Assembly: GCF_021117345.1 (NCBI RefSeq)
Contig: NZ_CP088261.1
Location: 2,542,001-2,606,000, forward strand
Direction of reading: 5' to 3'
Length of the DNA stretch: 64,000 bases
Source of the DNA: Microbacterium sp. cx-55
GTDB lineage: Bacteria > Actinomycetota > Actinomycetes > Actinomycetales > Microbacteriaceae
In this document: positions 52,795 through 61,265 of the stretch, piece by piece
Layout of the letters: each line of letters starts with the position of its first letter
Position numbering within the stretch: position 1 is the stretch's first letter
The notes under the pieces: generated by a model
The model's input: the letters and a program-made list of their open reading frames with translations, nothing else
Told to the model about the DNA's origin: nothing
The model's database searches: none
Made by a program: the position numbers and the translations under genes

Positions 52795-53051
52795 CTGAGC
52801 ATCTGCCCCCCGAGGCGCTGGACGACTGGGCCGACGCCATCCGCGAGCGCCTGGGCCTCGGCGCTGACGACCTTCCGATCTCGCTCATCCTGGATCTCGC
52901 CGGCGACGTGGCCCGAGGGGTGGCTCGCCCCGCCGCACCGCTCAGCGCGTTCGCCGCCGGGCTCGCCGCCGGCCGCGCCGGAGGATCCCCCGACCAGGTG
53001 CGCGAGGCGGCCGCGGCCATCTCGGCTCTCGCCGCCGAGTGGCCCCGCTGA
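52791..53051 (+). CDS. DUF6457 small protein
   Basis: The 86-residue helical protein starts L-P-P-E-A-L-D-D-W and continues L-I-L-D-L-A-G-D-V-A-R-G-V-A-R-P-A-A-P-L-S-A-F-A, the core of small actinobacterial proteins next to mobA and moaD (DUF6457). Role unknown; the position inside the operon, coupled to both neighbours, implies a job in molybdenum cofactor work. It has no catalytic-looking residues. Confidence 0.8.
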   Translation: MTEHLPPEALDDWADAIRERLGLGADDLPISLILDLAGDVARGVARPAAPLSAFAAGLAAGRAGGSPDQVREAAAAISALAAEWPR

Positions 53052-53284
53052 TGGCCCGCATCCGCTACTTCGCCGCCGCCGAAGAGCTCGCCGGTCGCGC
53101 CGAGGAGACCCGCACCGAGCAGACCCTCGGTGAGCTCCGCCGGGCACTCACAGCGGAGCGGCCCGGACTCGGCGGCATCCTTCCCCGCTGCGCCGTGCTC
53201 GTCGCGGGTGCGCGGACCGACGACGACACCCCGCTCGACACTGACACCGTCGTCGACGTTCTGCCCCCCTTCGCCGGCGGCTGA
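53051..53284 (+). CDS. moaD: Molybdopterin synthase small subunit MoaD
   Basis: The 77-residue ubiquitin-like protein starts R-I-R-Y-F-A-A-A-E-E-L-A-G and ends P-P-F-A-G-G. The C-terminal diglycine is adenylated by MoeB and thiocarboxylated, then donates sulfur in the MoaD-MoaE complex. It overlaps the DUF6457 stop (TGATG). It is the last gene of the plus-strand operon. Confidence 0.94.
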   Translation: MARIRYFAAAEELAGRAEETRTEQTLGELRRALTAERPGLGGILPRCAVLVAGARTDDDTPLDTDTVVDVLPPFAGG

Positions 53285-53327
53285 GCGCGGCGCGCCGCAT
53301 CCCTCACTCGGGGGATACTCACGGCCC

Positions 53328-53468
53328 GATCCAGCCCGATCTACCCCGATCCGCCCGGCCCGATCTGCCTCGCCGAATCTGCCTCGCCCGATCTGCCCTG
53401 CCCGATCTGCCCTGCCCGATCTCCCCTGCCCGATCTGCCCTGCCCGATCTGCCCAACCCGATCTGCCC
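53328..53468. repeat. 14-bp tandem array
   Basis: About ten units of CGATCTGCCCTGCC and variants lie between 53328 and 53468, with GATC-containing steps at strict 14-base spacing from about 53390 to 53460. Units at the left end are more diverged. Together with the two hairpins that follow, it fills the gene-free 454-base space between the convergent moaD and moaE genes. Confidence 0.8.
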
Positions 53469-53684
53469 AAGCGAGGAGATCTGCCGAAGCGAGGACCACA
53501 ACCCCCACATCCGCCCTCGCTACGGCAGATCACCTCGCTACGGCAGCTGCCACACCCGGGCGACGGTCCCAGTCCGGGCCCCCACCTCACCCCGGCCGGT
53601 CGAATCCCGGCCCCAAGCGAGGAGATCTGCCGAAGCGAGGACCAAAACCCCCGCATCCGCCCTCGCTACGGCAGATCACCTCGC
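53469..53684. repeat. Duplicated 68-bp hairpin element
   Basis: Copy 1 has left arm 53471-53494 and right arm 53515-53538; copy 2 has left arm 53617-53640 and right arm 53661-53684. Both arms are 24 bases with two mismatches (left begins GCGAGGAGATCTGCCGAAGC, right begins CCTCGCTACGGCAGATCACC), enclosing a 20-base C-rich loop. The copies are in direct orientation 146 bases apart. The left arm continues the AGATCTGCC word of the preceding array. Confidence 0.85.
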
Positions 53685-53738
53685 CACGGGCGCGCGCGAG
53701 CGCCACGGGCGCGGCCGAAGCGCGCCGCGGGCCGCGGG

Positions 53739-54164
53739 TCAGCCGCCGAGGCCCTTCCAGGCGGTGGTGCCGTCGGACTCGACCTGACGCTTCCACACCG
53801 GCAGCTCGTGCTTGATCTGCTCGATGACCTCGCGGCACACGGTGAAGGCGACGTCCCGGTGCCCGGATGCGACGGCGATCACCACAGCGGCATCGCCGAC
53901 GGCGAGGCGCCCGATGCGGTGACTCACGGCGACGAGCGCGCCGGTGTCGCCGATCGCCCGCTCCGCGATGCCGCGGAGGATCTGCTCCGCATCCGGGTGC
54001 GAGGAGTATTCGAGCGCGACCACGGCGGTGGCGGCATCCGGATCGTTGTCGCGAACCCGACCCACGAACGTCGTCATAGCACCGGATGCGGCGTCGTCGA
54101 CCGCGCGGAGATGGGCATCGATGTCGAGGGCATCGGTCGAGATGGCCGCGTGCACGACAGGCAT
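53739..54164 (-). CDS. moaE: Molybdopterin synthase large subunit MoaE
   Basis: The 141-residue catalytic subunit has G-A-M-T-T-F-V-G-R-V-R, L-E-Y-S-S-H, the H-R-I-G-R-L-A-V-G motif and C-terminal K-H-E-L-P-V-W-K-R-Q with the catalytic lysine. It inserts two sulfurs from MoaD into the pterin. Its start overlaps the mog stop (TGATG). The gene faces moaD across the repeat-filled spacer rather than being co-transcribed with it. Confidence 0.95.
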   Translation of the reverse strand: MPVVHAAISTDALDIDAHLRAVDDAASGAMTTFVGRVRDNDPDAATAVVALEYSSHPDAEQILRGIAERAIGDTGALVAVSHRIGRLAVGDAAVVIAVASGHRDVAFTVCREVIEQIKHELPVWKRQVESDGTTAWKGLGG

Positions 54165-54637
54165 CAGTGGTCTCCTCCGGCGAGTTGGTCGCCGACATGC
54201 CCGGCAACGGACAACACGATCGGGATGCCGGACGACACGGCAGCGGGCTTTCCGGGCAGATTGACGATCAGGGTCTGCCCGACGACGCCCGCGACGCCGC
54301 GGGTGAGCATGCCGGCCGGTTTCTCCGCCGCTCCCCGGCGCCGGAGTTCCTCGGCCAGGCCGGGAAGTTCCCGCTCGATGACGCGCGCGGTGCCCTCGGG
54401 GGTCTCGTCTCTCGGTGACACGCCTGTTCCGCCCGTCGTCACGACGAGCTCGACACCGGATGCGACCGCGGCGCGCAGCGCGCGCTCGACGGAATCGGCG
54501 CCATCGGGAATGACGACCGCATCCGGGCAGTCCCATCCCGCTTCGCGGAGAAGGTCGACTCCCACCGGCCCGGACGCGTCTTCGCGGAGCCCCGCGGCCG
54601 ACCGGTCCGACACCGTGATCACTGTGGCACGCCGCAT
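54164..54637 (-). CDS. mog: Molybdopterin adenylyltransferase
   Basis: The 157-residue protein has the MogA/MoaB family motifs V-I-T-V-S-D-R, V-T-T-G-G-T-G-V-S-P-R-D and L-I-V-N-L-P-G-K-P-A-A-V. It adenylates molybdopterin before MoeA inserts molybdenum. The ATG at 54637 follows a short leader. It is upstream of moaE in a two-gene operon. Confidence 0.93.
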   Translation of the reverse strand: MRRATVITVSDRSAAGLREDASGPVGVDLLREAGWDCPDAVVIPDGADSVERALRAAVASGVELVVTTGGTGVSPRDETPEGTARVIERELPGLAEELRRRGAAEKPAGMLTRGVAGVVGQTLIVNLPGKPAAVSSGIPIVLSVAGHVGDQLAGGDH

Positions 54638-54745
54638 CTCTTCACCCTAGCTCCGCCCCGCGGTGCCGGCGCGGCGGCCATCGTCGCACCCCCGCACAGC
54701 ACCGCTGCGCCGGCGCGGCCACGACCCCCATCATCCCGCGCAGCG

Positions 54746-56281
54746 TCAGTCGGCGACGCTCTCCTGCGCAGTCGCGGTGATGCGCGCGGCCATGCCCGGA
54801 AAGATCAGCGCGTGGAACGGGAGAACGAGCAGCCAGTACGCCCGGCCCGCCAATCCTCGGGGGAAGAAAACGGCCCGCTGCTCGTACCGCGTACCGTCCC
54901 CGTCGGGGACGACGCGCAGTTCCAGCCAGGCCAGACCCGGCACTTTCATCTCGGCGCGAAGGCGCAGCATGCGTCCCGGCTCGATCGCTTCGACGCGCCA
55001 GAAGTCGATCGCGTCGCCGACGACCGCCGAGGTGCGGCTGCGGCGTCCACGGCGGAGCCCCACTCCCCCGACGATCCGGTCCATGAATCCGCGGAGAGCC
55101 CACAGTCCCGGGGTCGAGTACCAGCCGTTCTCGCCGCCGATCCCGATGATCACGCGCCACAGGGCCGCGGGAGTCGCGGTCGAGGTCACCGTCCGCTGAT
55201 CGACGAACACCGTGCGGCCAGCCCACTCCGGGTCGCTCGGAAGCGGATCGCTCGGCAGGCCCGACACCTCCGCATCCTGCCAACTGGTCTCGACGGCATC
55301 CGCGTCGACGCGGCCGATCGCGAGCTGCACCGACCGTCGGTACGACGTGAGCCCGCCCTCGGGCCGCGGAATCAGCGTGTCGATGTCGTGATCCTTCATC
55401 ACGCATTCGTTCTGAAGCGACGCGATGAGCGGGCGGGCGATGGAGCGCGGCACCGGCGTGACGACGTTCACCCAGTGCGACGCGAGGCCGGGAGTAAGCA
55501 CCGGCAGAGGAGCGATCGGCCGCTGCGGCAGCCCCGCCTCGACCGCGTAGCCGTTCATCATCTGGCCGTACCGCGGCGCATCCGGACCGCCGATGTCGAC
55601 CGCGCGGTGCACCGACGGGTCGAGCCTGGCCGCGCCGAGGAGGTAGTGCATGACGTCGCGCACGGCGATCGGCTGCACCCGGTTGCGCACCCACTTCGGC
55701 GCCGGCATGTACGGCAGCACTTCGGTCAGGTGCCGGATCATCTCGAACGACGCCGACCCCGACCCGATCACGATTCCGGCCTGCAGCACGAGCGTCGGAA
55801 CCGGGCCGGCGAGGAAGACGTCGCCGACCTCGACCCGCGATCGCAGGTGCGGCGAGAGCGGCACGTGGTCCGGATGCAGCGCCCCGAGGTACACGATCCG
55901 GCCGACGGATGCGGCATCCGCTGCCGCGACGACCGTCCGCGCGGCGACCAGATCGGTCTCCTCGAAGCCCTTGCCGCCGCCCATCCCGTGCACGAGGTAG
56001 AACAGGACGTCCACGTCTTCGGTCGCGCGCGCCACCGACGCGTCGTCGGTCGCCGATCCCTCGACGACCTCGACCTCCGCACCCCAGGGGAATGCGGCGA
56101 CCCGCCCGGCGTCGCGCGCCAGCACGCGCACGCGGTACCCGGCCGCGAGCAGGCGCGGCGTGAGCCGGCCGCCGATGTAGCCGGTCGCCCCGAGGACGAG
56201 GGCCCGCGGGGCTGTTCCATCCGCGCGGGGCACCGCGCGAAGCGCCGGCTCGCGCCCGGTGGGGGTCGTCAGTTCCATCAT
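54746..56281 (-). CDS. NAD(P)-binding protein with C-terminal DUF2867
   Basis: The 511-residue protein has an N-terminal atypical SDR Rossmann domain (V-L-G-A-T-G-Y-I-G-G-R-L, about 29-40; NmrA-like) and a C-terminal DUF2867 domain (about 345-505), which resembles START/polyketide cyclase folds. The catalytic Tyr-Lys pair of classical SDRs is not obvious. The double ATG at 56281 fits the family. It follows the oxidoreductase gene at 56404 on the same strand after a short direct repeat. Role unknown; homologs occur with oxidative or lipid metabolism. Confidence 0.9.
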   Translation of the reverse strand: MMELTTPTGREPALRAVPRADGTAPRALVLGATGYIGGRLTPRLLAAGYRVRVLARDAGRVAAFPWGAEVEVVEGSATDDASVARATEDVDVLFYLVHGMGGGKGFEETDLVAARTVVAAADAASVGRIVYLGALHPDHVPLSPHLRSRVEVGDVFLAGPVPTLVLQAGIVIGSGSASFEMIRHLTEVLPYMPAPKWVRNRVQPIAVRDVMHYLLGAARLDPSVHRAVDIGGPDAPRYGQMMNGYAVEAGLPQRPIAPLPVLTPGLASHWVNVVTPVPRSIARPLIASLQNECVMKDHDIDTLIPRPEGGLTSYRRSVQLAIGRVDADAVETSWQDAEVSGLPSDPLPSDPEWAGRTVFVDQRTVTSTATPAALWRVIIGIGGENGWYSTPGLWALRGFMDRIVGGVGLRRGRRSRTSAVVGDAIDFWRVEAIEPGRMLRLRAEMKVPGLAWLELRVVPDGDGTRYEQRAVFFPRGLAGRAYWLLVLPFHALIFPGMAARITATAQESVAD

Positions 56282-56326
56282 GCGAGCGACGTTACGCCGA
56301 CCTCATCCGCGAACCCGGGGGCTTGC

Positions 56327-56384
56327 GGATGGCGCATCCGACGCTCGCCGGCATCCAGCCGGATGGCGCATCCGACGCTCGCCG
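56327..56384. repeat. 24-bp direct repeat with small palindrome
   Basis: Two identical copies (56327-56350 and 56361-56384) begin GGATGGCGCATCCGACGCTC, spaced by 34 bases. Each holds the palindrome CGGATG-GCG-CATCCG. The element separates the SDR and oxidoreductase genes. Confidence 0.7.
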
Positions 56385-56403
56385 CACCACGCTCCGGCAG
56401 CTG

Positions 56404-58827
56404 CTAGGCCGCGCGCGCCTCGAGCCGCACGACGACCGACTTCGAGGTCGGCGTACCGCTCACGTCGGCGACGGAGTCGAGCGGTACCAGGACGTTGGTC
56501 TCGGGGTAATAGGCCGCGGCGTTCCGACGCGGTGTGGCGTAGGACACGATGCGGAACGCTTCGGCCCGGCGCTCCTGCAGAACACCGTCGACCCCCGTCC
56601 ACTCCGAGACCAGGTCGACGATCGTTCCGTCGGTGAAACCGAACTCGGCGATGTCGTCGGCGTGCACGAACACCACCCGGCGCCCGTCGTGAATGCCCCG
56701 GTAACGGTCGTCTTTGCCGTAGATCGTGGTGTTGTACTGGTCGTGCGAACGGAGGGTCTGCAGCAGCAGCCGGCCCGCCGGGATCCGCGGGTACTCCAAC
56801 GGGTTCACCGTGAAATGCGCGAAGCCGTCACTGGTGGCGAACCGTCGCGCGTCTCGGGGGCCGTTCGGGAGGAAGAACGTACGGCCCTTGTCGATGCGCG
56901 CGTTGTAATCCTCGAAACCGGGGATCACGTTCTGGATGTGTCTGCGGATCAGCGCGTAGTCCGCCTCCATCGCCCGCCAGTCGGCCTGAGGCGTGTTCGC
57001 GGGGCGGGCGCCACCCGCCGCATCCCCCCTGACGGGGTGCTCGGCGGGAAGACGCTCGACCTGATCATGGTCGACATCGCCCGAGTGCGAGGGGGTGCGT
57101 CCCGGCCGGGCGCCCCGCCCGAACAGTGCGTCGCAGAGGCGCGAGATGATGGCGACCTCGCTCAGCAGGTCGTCGGCGGGCGGCGAGAGCCGGCCGCGCG
57201 AGGAGTGCACGGCGCCCATGGAGTCTTCGACGGAGACGCGCTGCTCCCGCCCGCCGCGACGGTCGCGATCGGTGCGGCCGAGGGTCGGCAGGATGATCGC
57301 GCGTCGTCCCGTCATCACATGGGACCGGTTGAGTTTCGTCGACACGTGCACGGTCAGATCGAGCCGTGCCATGGCCCGCTCGACGACCTCGGTGTCGGGG
57401 GTTGCGCTGACGAAGTTGCCGCCCATTCCCATGAAGAAGCGCACCCGCCCCGCATCCATCGCGCGGATGGCGGCGACCGTGTCGAATCCGTGTGCGCGCG
57501 GGGCGGCGAAGGAGAACTCCTCGTCGAGGGCGTCGAGGAACGCCTCCGACGGCTTCTCGTAGATCCCCATCGTGCGATCGCCTTGCACGTTCGAGTGGCC
57601 GCGCACGGGACAGACGCCGGCGCCCTCGCGCCCGATGTTGCCCTGGAGGAGCAGCACGTTGACGACCTCGCGCAGTGTCGGCACCGAGTTCTTGTGCTGG
57701 GTGAGCCCCATCGCCCAGCAGACGATCGTCGACGGCGAGAGCCGGACGGCCTCGGCGATGTCGCGGAGTTCGAGCTCGTCGAGTCCGGTCGCGGCCTCGA
57801 GCTCGGGCCACTCCGCATCCGCCATCGCCCGCGCGTACGCATCGAGGCCGGTCGTGTGCGTGTCGATGAAGCCGTGATCGAGCACACCGCCCATGTGCGC
57901 GTCTGCCTCGAGCAAGTGCTTGCCGATCGCTTGGAAGAGCGCCTGATCTCCGCCCAGCCGGATCTGCACGAACCGATCCGCGATCGGCGTGCCGCCCAGC
58001 AGCACACCCTTGACCGTCTGCGGGTTCTCGAACCGCAGCAGACCCGCCTCGGGCAGCGGGTTCACCGCGATGATCTTCGCGCCGTTCTGCTTCGCCTTCT
58101 CGAGCGCGCTGAGCATGCGCGGGTGGTTGGTGCCAGGATTCTGGCCCGCGACGATGATGAGCCGTGCGGCGTAGATGTCTTCCAGCGAGACGGTTCCCTT
58201 ACCGATGCCGATCGTCTCGGTGAGCGCCGATCCCGACGACTCGTGGCACATGTTGGAGCAGTCCGGCAGATTGTTCGTGCCGACACCGCGCACAAGCAGC
58301 TGGTAGAGGAACGCCGCTTCGTTGGACGTGCGCCCGGAGGTGTAGAACACGGCCTCATCGGGGTCGGCGAGCGCGCGGAGCTGGTCGGCGATCTCGCCGA
58401 GCGCGTCGTCCCAGCTCACCGGCCGATAGTGCGTCGCGCCCTCATCGAGGACCATCGGATGCGTCAGCCGCCCCTGCTGGCCCAGCCAGAAGTCGTCGTG
58501 CCCGCGGAGCTCGTCGATCGAGTGCTCGGCGAAGAAGGCCGGACCGACCGTGCGCACAGTCGCCTCCTCGGCGACAGCCTTGGCGCCGTTCTCGCAGAAC
58601 TCGGCCACGTGGCGGTGGGCCGGATCGGGCCAGGCGCACCCGGGGCAGTCGTAGCCGTCCTTCTGATTGACGCGCAGCAAGGCCCTCGCCGAGCGGACCG
58701 CACCCATCTGCTCGATGGACATCTCGAGCGCGTGAACGACCGCGGGAACACCCACCGCGACCTTCTTCGCCTTCGATACGCGCAGCGCGGTCTCGTCGAT
58801 GTCGTTCTGCGGAGGCTTCGTCACCAT
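56404..58827 (-). CDS. FdhF/YdeP-type molybdopterin oxidoreductase
   Basis: The 807-residue enzyme is an oxidoreductase alpha subunit of the TIGR01701/YdeP group, cousins of formate dehydrogenase H. The N-terminal Fe-S site is C-P-G-C-A-W followed after 13 residues by F-C-E-N-G. The molybdenum ligand cysteine lies in C-S-N-M-C-H-E-S-S-G; the codon is a normal cysteine codon, not TGA. G-Q-N-P-G-T-N-H-P-R-M and the C-terminal molydopterin-binding domain (S-H-D-Q-Y-N-T-T-I-Y-G) are present. Residues about 575-612 are a P/G/D-rich insert not usual in the family. Electron acceptor subunits are absent nearby. It is the probable client of the cofactor genes and FdhD. Confidence 0.93.
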   Translation of the reverse strand: MVTKPPQNDIDETALRVSKAKKVAVGVPAVVHALEMSIEQMGAVRSARALLRVNQKDGYDCPGCAWPDPAHRHVAEFCENGAKAVAEEATVRTVGPAFFAEHSIDELRGHDDFWLGQQGRLTHPMVLDEGATHYRPVSWDDALGEIADQLRALADPDEAVFYTSGRTSNEAAFLYQLLVRGVGTNNLPDCSNMCHESSGSALTETIGIGKGTVSLEDIYAARLIIVAGQNPGTNHPRMLSALEKAKQNGAKIIAVNPLPEAGLLRFENPQTVKGVLLGGTPIADRFVQIRLGGDQALFQAIGKHLLEADAHMGGVLDHGFIDTHTTGLDAYARAMADAEWPELEAATGLDELELRDIAEAVRLSPSTIVCWAMGLTQHKNSVPTLREVVNVLLLQGNIGREGAGVCPVRGHSNVQGDRTMGIYEKPSEAFLDALDEEFSFAAPRAHGFDTVAAIRAMDAGRVRFFMGMGGNFVSATPDTEVVERAMARLDLTVHVSTKLNRSHVMTGRRAIILPTLGRTDRDRRGGREQRVSVEDSMGAVHSSRGRLSPPADDLLSEVAIISRLCDALFGRGARPGRTPSHSGDVDHDQVERLPAEHPVRGDAAGGARPANTPQADWRAMEADYALIRRHIQNVIPGFEDYNARIDKGRTFFLPNGPRDARRFATSDGFAHFTVNPLEYPRIPAGRLLLQTLRSHDQYNTTIYGKDDRYRGIHDGRRVVFVHADDIAEFGFTDGTIVDLVSEWTGVDGVLQERRAEAFRIVSYATPRRNAAAYYPETNVLVPLDSVADVSGTPTSKSVVVRLEARAA

Positions 58828-58880
58828 GGTCCGATGCTAACCCCGCGGTCCGACACCCGGGCAGGGGATCCGCGCCGGGT

Positions 58881-59558
58881 TCATCCCGCGGGGACCGCTC
58901 GTCCCGGACGCCGTTCGCCGCGCAGCCGCTCCGCCATGAACGCGGCGCACGCCAGCGCGATCCCGACCCCGACGAGAGCGCCTCCGAGAGTGTCGCTGAG
59001 CCAGTGGGCGTGCAGGTAGGTGCGGCTGAGCGCCATGATCACGACCCAGACGGAAGCGGCGATCGCCGTCCAGATGCGCGGATGCAGAACCACCAGGATC
59101 GCCGCGAGGGTCGCCGCGTTGGCCACGTGACCCGACGGATACGACCCGTAATCGCTCACGACCAGGATGTCTTCCGGGCGCGCGCGCCCGAAGAGGTGTT
59201 TGAGGGCCTGCACGAACAGCGCCGAAAGCACGAGGGTGGCGACCAGGTAGCCGACCGACCAGGGGCGCCGCTGGTACAGCAGGATCGCGATGGCGACGCC
59301 GGGGACGATGAGCGAGCTGGCGAGCACTCCGCCCGCGACGTTCAGGAACATCGCGAGGATGTCGAACACCGCCCCGTCGACGTCGATCATGCCGCGGTTC
59401 CAGGCTTCGTCGACGGCGAAGGGCTCGGGTCCGCGGTTCAAGATCCAAACGCCCAGCAACACCGCGCACAGGAGCAGCGCTCCCCCGACCGCGCCGACGG
59501 TGACGGCGCGGTCCCGCGAAGTGCGGTGCGCGGCGGGAGTGGAGTCGGTCATCGCCAC
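58881..59558 (-). CDS. PAP2 family phosphatase
   Basis: The 225-residue membrane enzyme has about six helices and the three PAP2 motifs: K-H-L-F-G-R-A-R-P, P-S-G-H and S-R-T-Y-L-H-A-H-W-L-S-D. It removes phosphate from lipid phosphates such as phosphatidic acid or undecaprenyl diphosphate. A GTG at 59558 or an ATG at 59552 can start it; no ribosome binding site decides. It is the upstream neighbour of the oxidoreductase gene. Confidence 0.93.
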   Translation of the reverse strand: MAMTDSTPAAHRTSRDRAVTVGAVGGALLLCAVLLGVWILNRGPEPFAVDEAWNRGMIDVDGAVFDILAMFLNVAGGVLASSLIVPGVAIAILLYQRRPWSVGYLVATLVLSALFVQALKHLFGRARPEDILVVSDYGSYPSGHVANAATLAAILVVLHPRIWTAIAASVWVVIMALSRTYLHAHWLSDTLGGALVGVGIALACAAFMAERLRGERRPGRAVPAG

Positions 59559-59597
59559 ATTCTGGCCCCTCCGGGGTCGCCGGAGCGGCCCCTTTCC

Positions 59598-60959
59598 TCA
59601 GGGCGTCAGCTGTGCCACCGACCGCGGGCGCACGATGAACCACAGGGCGAGAACTGCGATCGCGCCGCATCCGGCCATCACCGTCGCCATCGTCGTCGCG
59701 GTGATCCCCGAGTCGTGCGAGATCAGCCCGACGAGCGGGGAGACGATCCCCGCCACACCGAAGTTCGTCGCTCCGAGGATGGACTGCGCCGTGCCGGCCG
59801 CGTTGCCGTGCCGGTCGAGAGCGAGCACCTGGGCGCACGGGAACGTGAAACCGCACGCGGTCATGAAGACGAACAGCGGCACGACGATGCCCCACAGCCC
59901 GAGACCGGCCTGGTCGGCCACGATGATCGCGACGGCGGAGATGACGAGCGCGGCGGTCGAGAACGCCATGACCCACTGCGGGCCGAACCGGGCGGCGAGA
60001 CGCGAGGCGGTCTGAACGCCGACCACGACGCCCACCGAGTTGATGGCGAAGAGCAGCCCGTACTGCTGCGCATCGAAACCGAAGCTCTGCTGGAACAGGA
60101 ACGAGGATGCGGACAGGTAGGAGAACAGACCGCTGAAGGTCATGCCGCCGATCACGAGCACGCCGAGGAAGACGCGGTCGCTGAACACGCTGCGGTAGCG
60201 CTGCCAGACGGTCAGACCACGCTCGCGGCGACGCGCGGGGGGCAGCGTCTCGGGCACGAAGATGACCGCCGCGATCAGCATCACGACACCGTAGATCGCG
60301 AGCACGACGAACAGTCCGCGCCAGGGCATGACGCCGAGCAGCCACGATCCGACCAGGGGGGCGAGCACGGGCGCGACGCCCGACACGAGGGCGAGTCGCG
60401 ACAGCATCACGACGAGGCGACGACCGCCGAAGAGGTCGCGGACGATCGCCGCAGCCACCACGCCACCGGCCGCCGCGCCGGCGCCCATGAGTACGCGGGT
60501 CGCGCCGAGGAGCAGCAGGTCGGGGGCGAACGCGGCAGCGGCGCTGGCGACGACGTGGAGTGCGGTGACCGCGAGCAGCGGCACGCGGCGGCCCACCTTG
60601 TCGCTCAGCGGGCCGACCACGAGCTGTCCGAGCGCGAACCCGATCATCGTGCCGGTCAACGTCAGCTGGATCGCTGCGGCGGTCGTGTTGAAGTCGGCCT
60701 CGAGCACCGGGAAGGCGGGAAGGTACAGGTCGATCGTGAACGGGCCGAGCGCCGTGAGCGCGCCGAGCAGGATGATGTAGACCACCCGTCGCCAGGTGGG
60801 CATCGCATCCCCCGGATGCAGCACGATGGGCGCGGTGCGCGGATTGGACCCGAGCGTACGGATCGCGCCGGTCGAGGACCGCGGGGTCCGCACCGAGCCG
60901 GTCGCCGTACGCTCGGCGGCGGAGTCGGGCACGACAGGGATGGACGAGGTGTCGGTCAC
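59598..60959 (-). CDS. Bcr/CflA-type MFS multidrug efflux transporter
   Basis: The transporter has twelve helices. Its first helix is preceded by M-P-T-W-R-R; motif A appears as G-P-L-S-D-K-V-G-R-R, and F-T-I-D-L-Y-L-P-A-F-P is the Bcr/CflA hallmark. I took the GTG at 60959, because the 52 extra residues (V-T-D-T-S-S-I-P-V) have protein-like composition and C/G-ending codons; the ATG at 60803, with GGGGGA upstream, is the shorter alternative of 401 residues. It likely exports drugs or sulfonamide-like compounds. Overlap with other genes is absent. Confidence 0.88.
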   Translation of the reverse strand: MTDTSSIPVVPDSAAERTATGSVRTPRSSTGAIRTLGSNPRTAPIVLHPGDAMPTWRRVVYIILLGALTALGPFTIDLYLPAFPVLEADFNTTAAAIQLTLTGTMIGFALGQLVVGPLSDKVGRRVPLLAVTALHVVASAAAAFAPDLLLLGATRVLMGAGAAAGGVVAAAIVRDLFGGRRLVVMLSRLALVSGVAPVLAPLVGSWLLGVMPWRGLFVVLAIYGVVMLIAAVIFVPETLPPARRRERGLTVWQRYRSVFSDRVFLGVLVIGGMTFSGLFSYLSASSFLFQQSFGFDAQQYGLLFAINSVGVVVGVQTASRLAARFGPQWVMAFSTAALVISAVAIIVADQAGLGLWGIVVPLFVFMTACGFTFPCAQVLALDRHGNAAGTAQSILGATNFGVAGIVSPLVGLISHDSGITATTMATVMAGCGAIAVLALWFIVRPRSVAQLTP

Positions 60960-61265
60960 AGGGGGAACCACTTCACTGAAGGACGAACGGGGTGGGGACG
61001 CTCTCGCCGGCCAGGGCGGGGTCACGCTGCGCGGGAACCTCGAAACGATTCGACGCGTGTTCTCCCATGCTAGCGGACGACCCGGCCGCAGCAACCCCGC
61101 CGCGGTGATCCGCCCCGAGGACGCCGGATGGACGCCGCCGCCGTCCGGGCGCTCTCCCAGCCCCGGGCGTATGCGTTCACATAGGCTCGACAGGCGCCAT
61201 CCGCTCCACGGCGCACGCCCGCACGGCCCCGCGGCTCGACCGCGCTGATCTGAGGACCTCCCGAC
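60960..61265. other. Divergent promoter region
   Basis: This 306-base gap lies between two divergent starts, those of the MFS and DUF3105 genes. It is GC-rich with no gene-like frame. I cannot assign -35/-10 boxes with confidence; no repeat was noticed. Confidence 0.45.

Noticed and set aside
53328..53684. CRISPR array
   Set aside because: Units are 14 bases and adjacent, there are no spacers, and no cas gene is near.
58180..58260. Selenocysteine in the FdhF-like enzyme
   Set aside because: The ligand position is a normal cysteine codon and no in-frame TGA interrupts the gene.
59004..61073. 689-codon plus-strand frame opposite the PAP2 and MFS genes
   Set aside because: D/H/R-rich with no recognisable fold; antisense of two clear membrane proteins.
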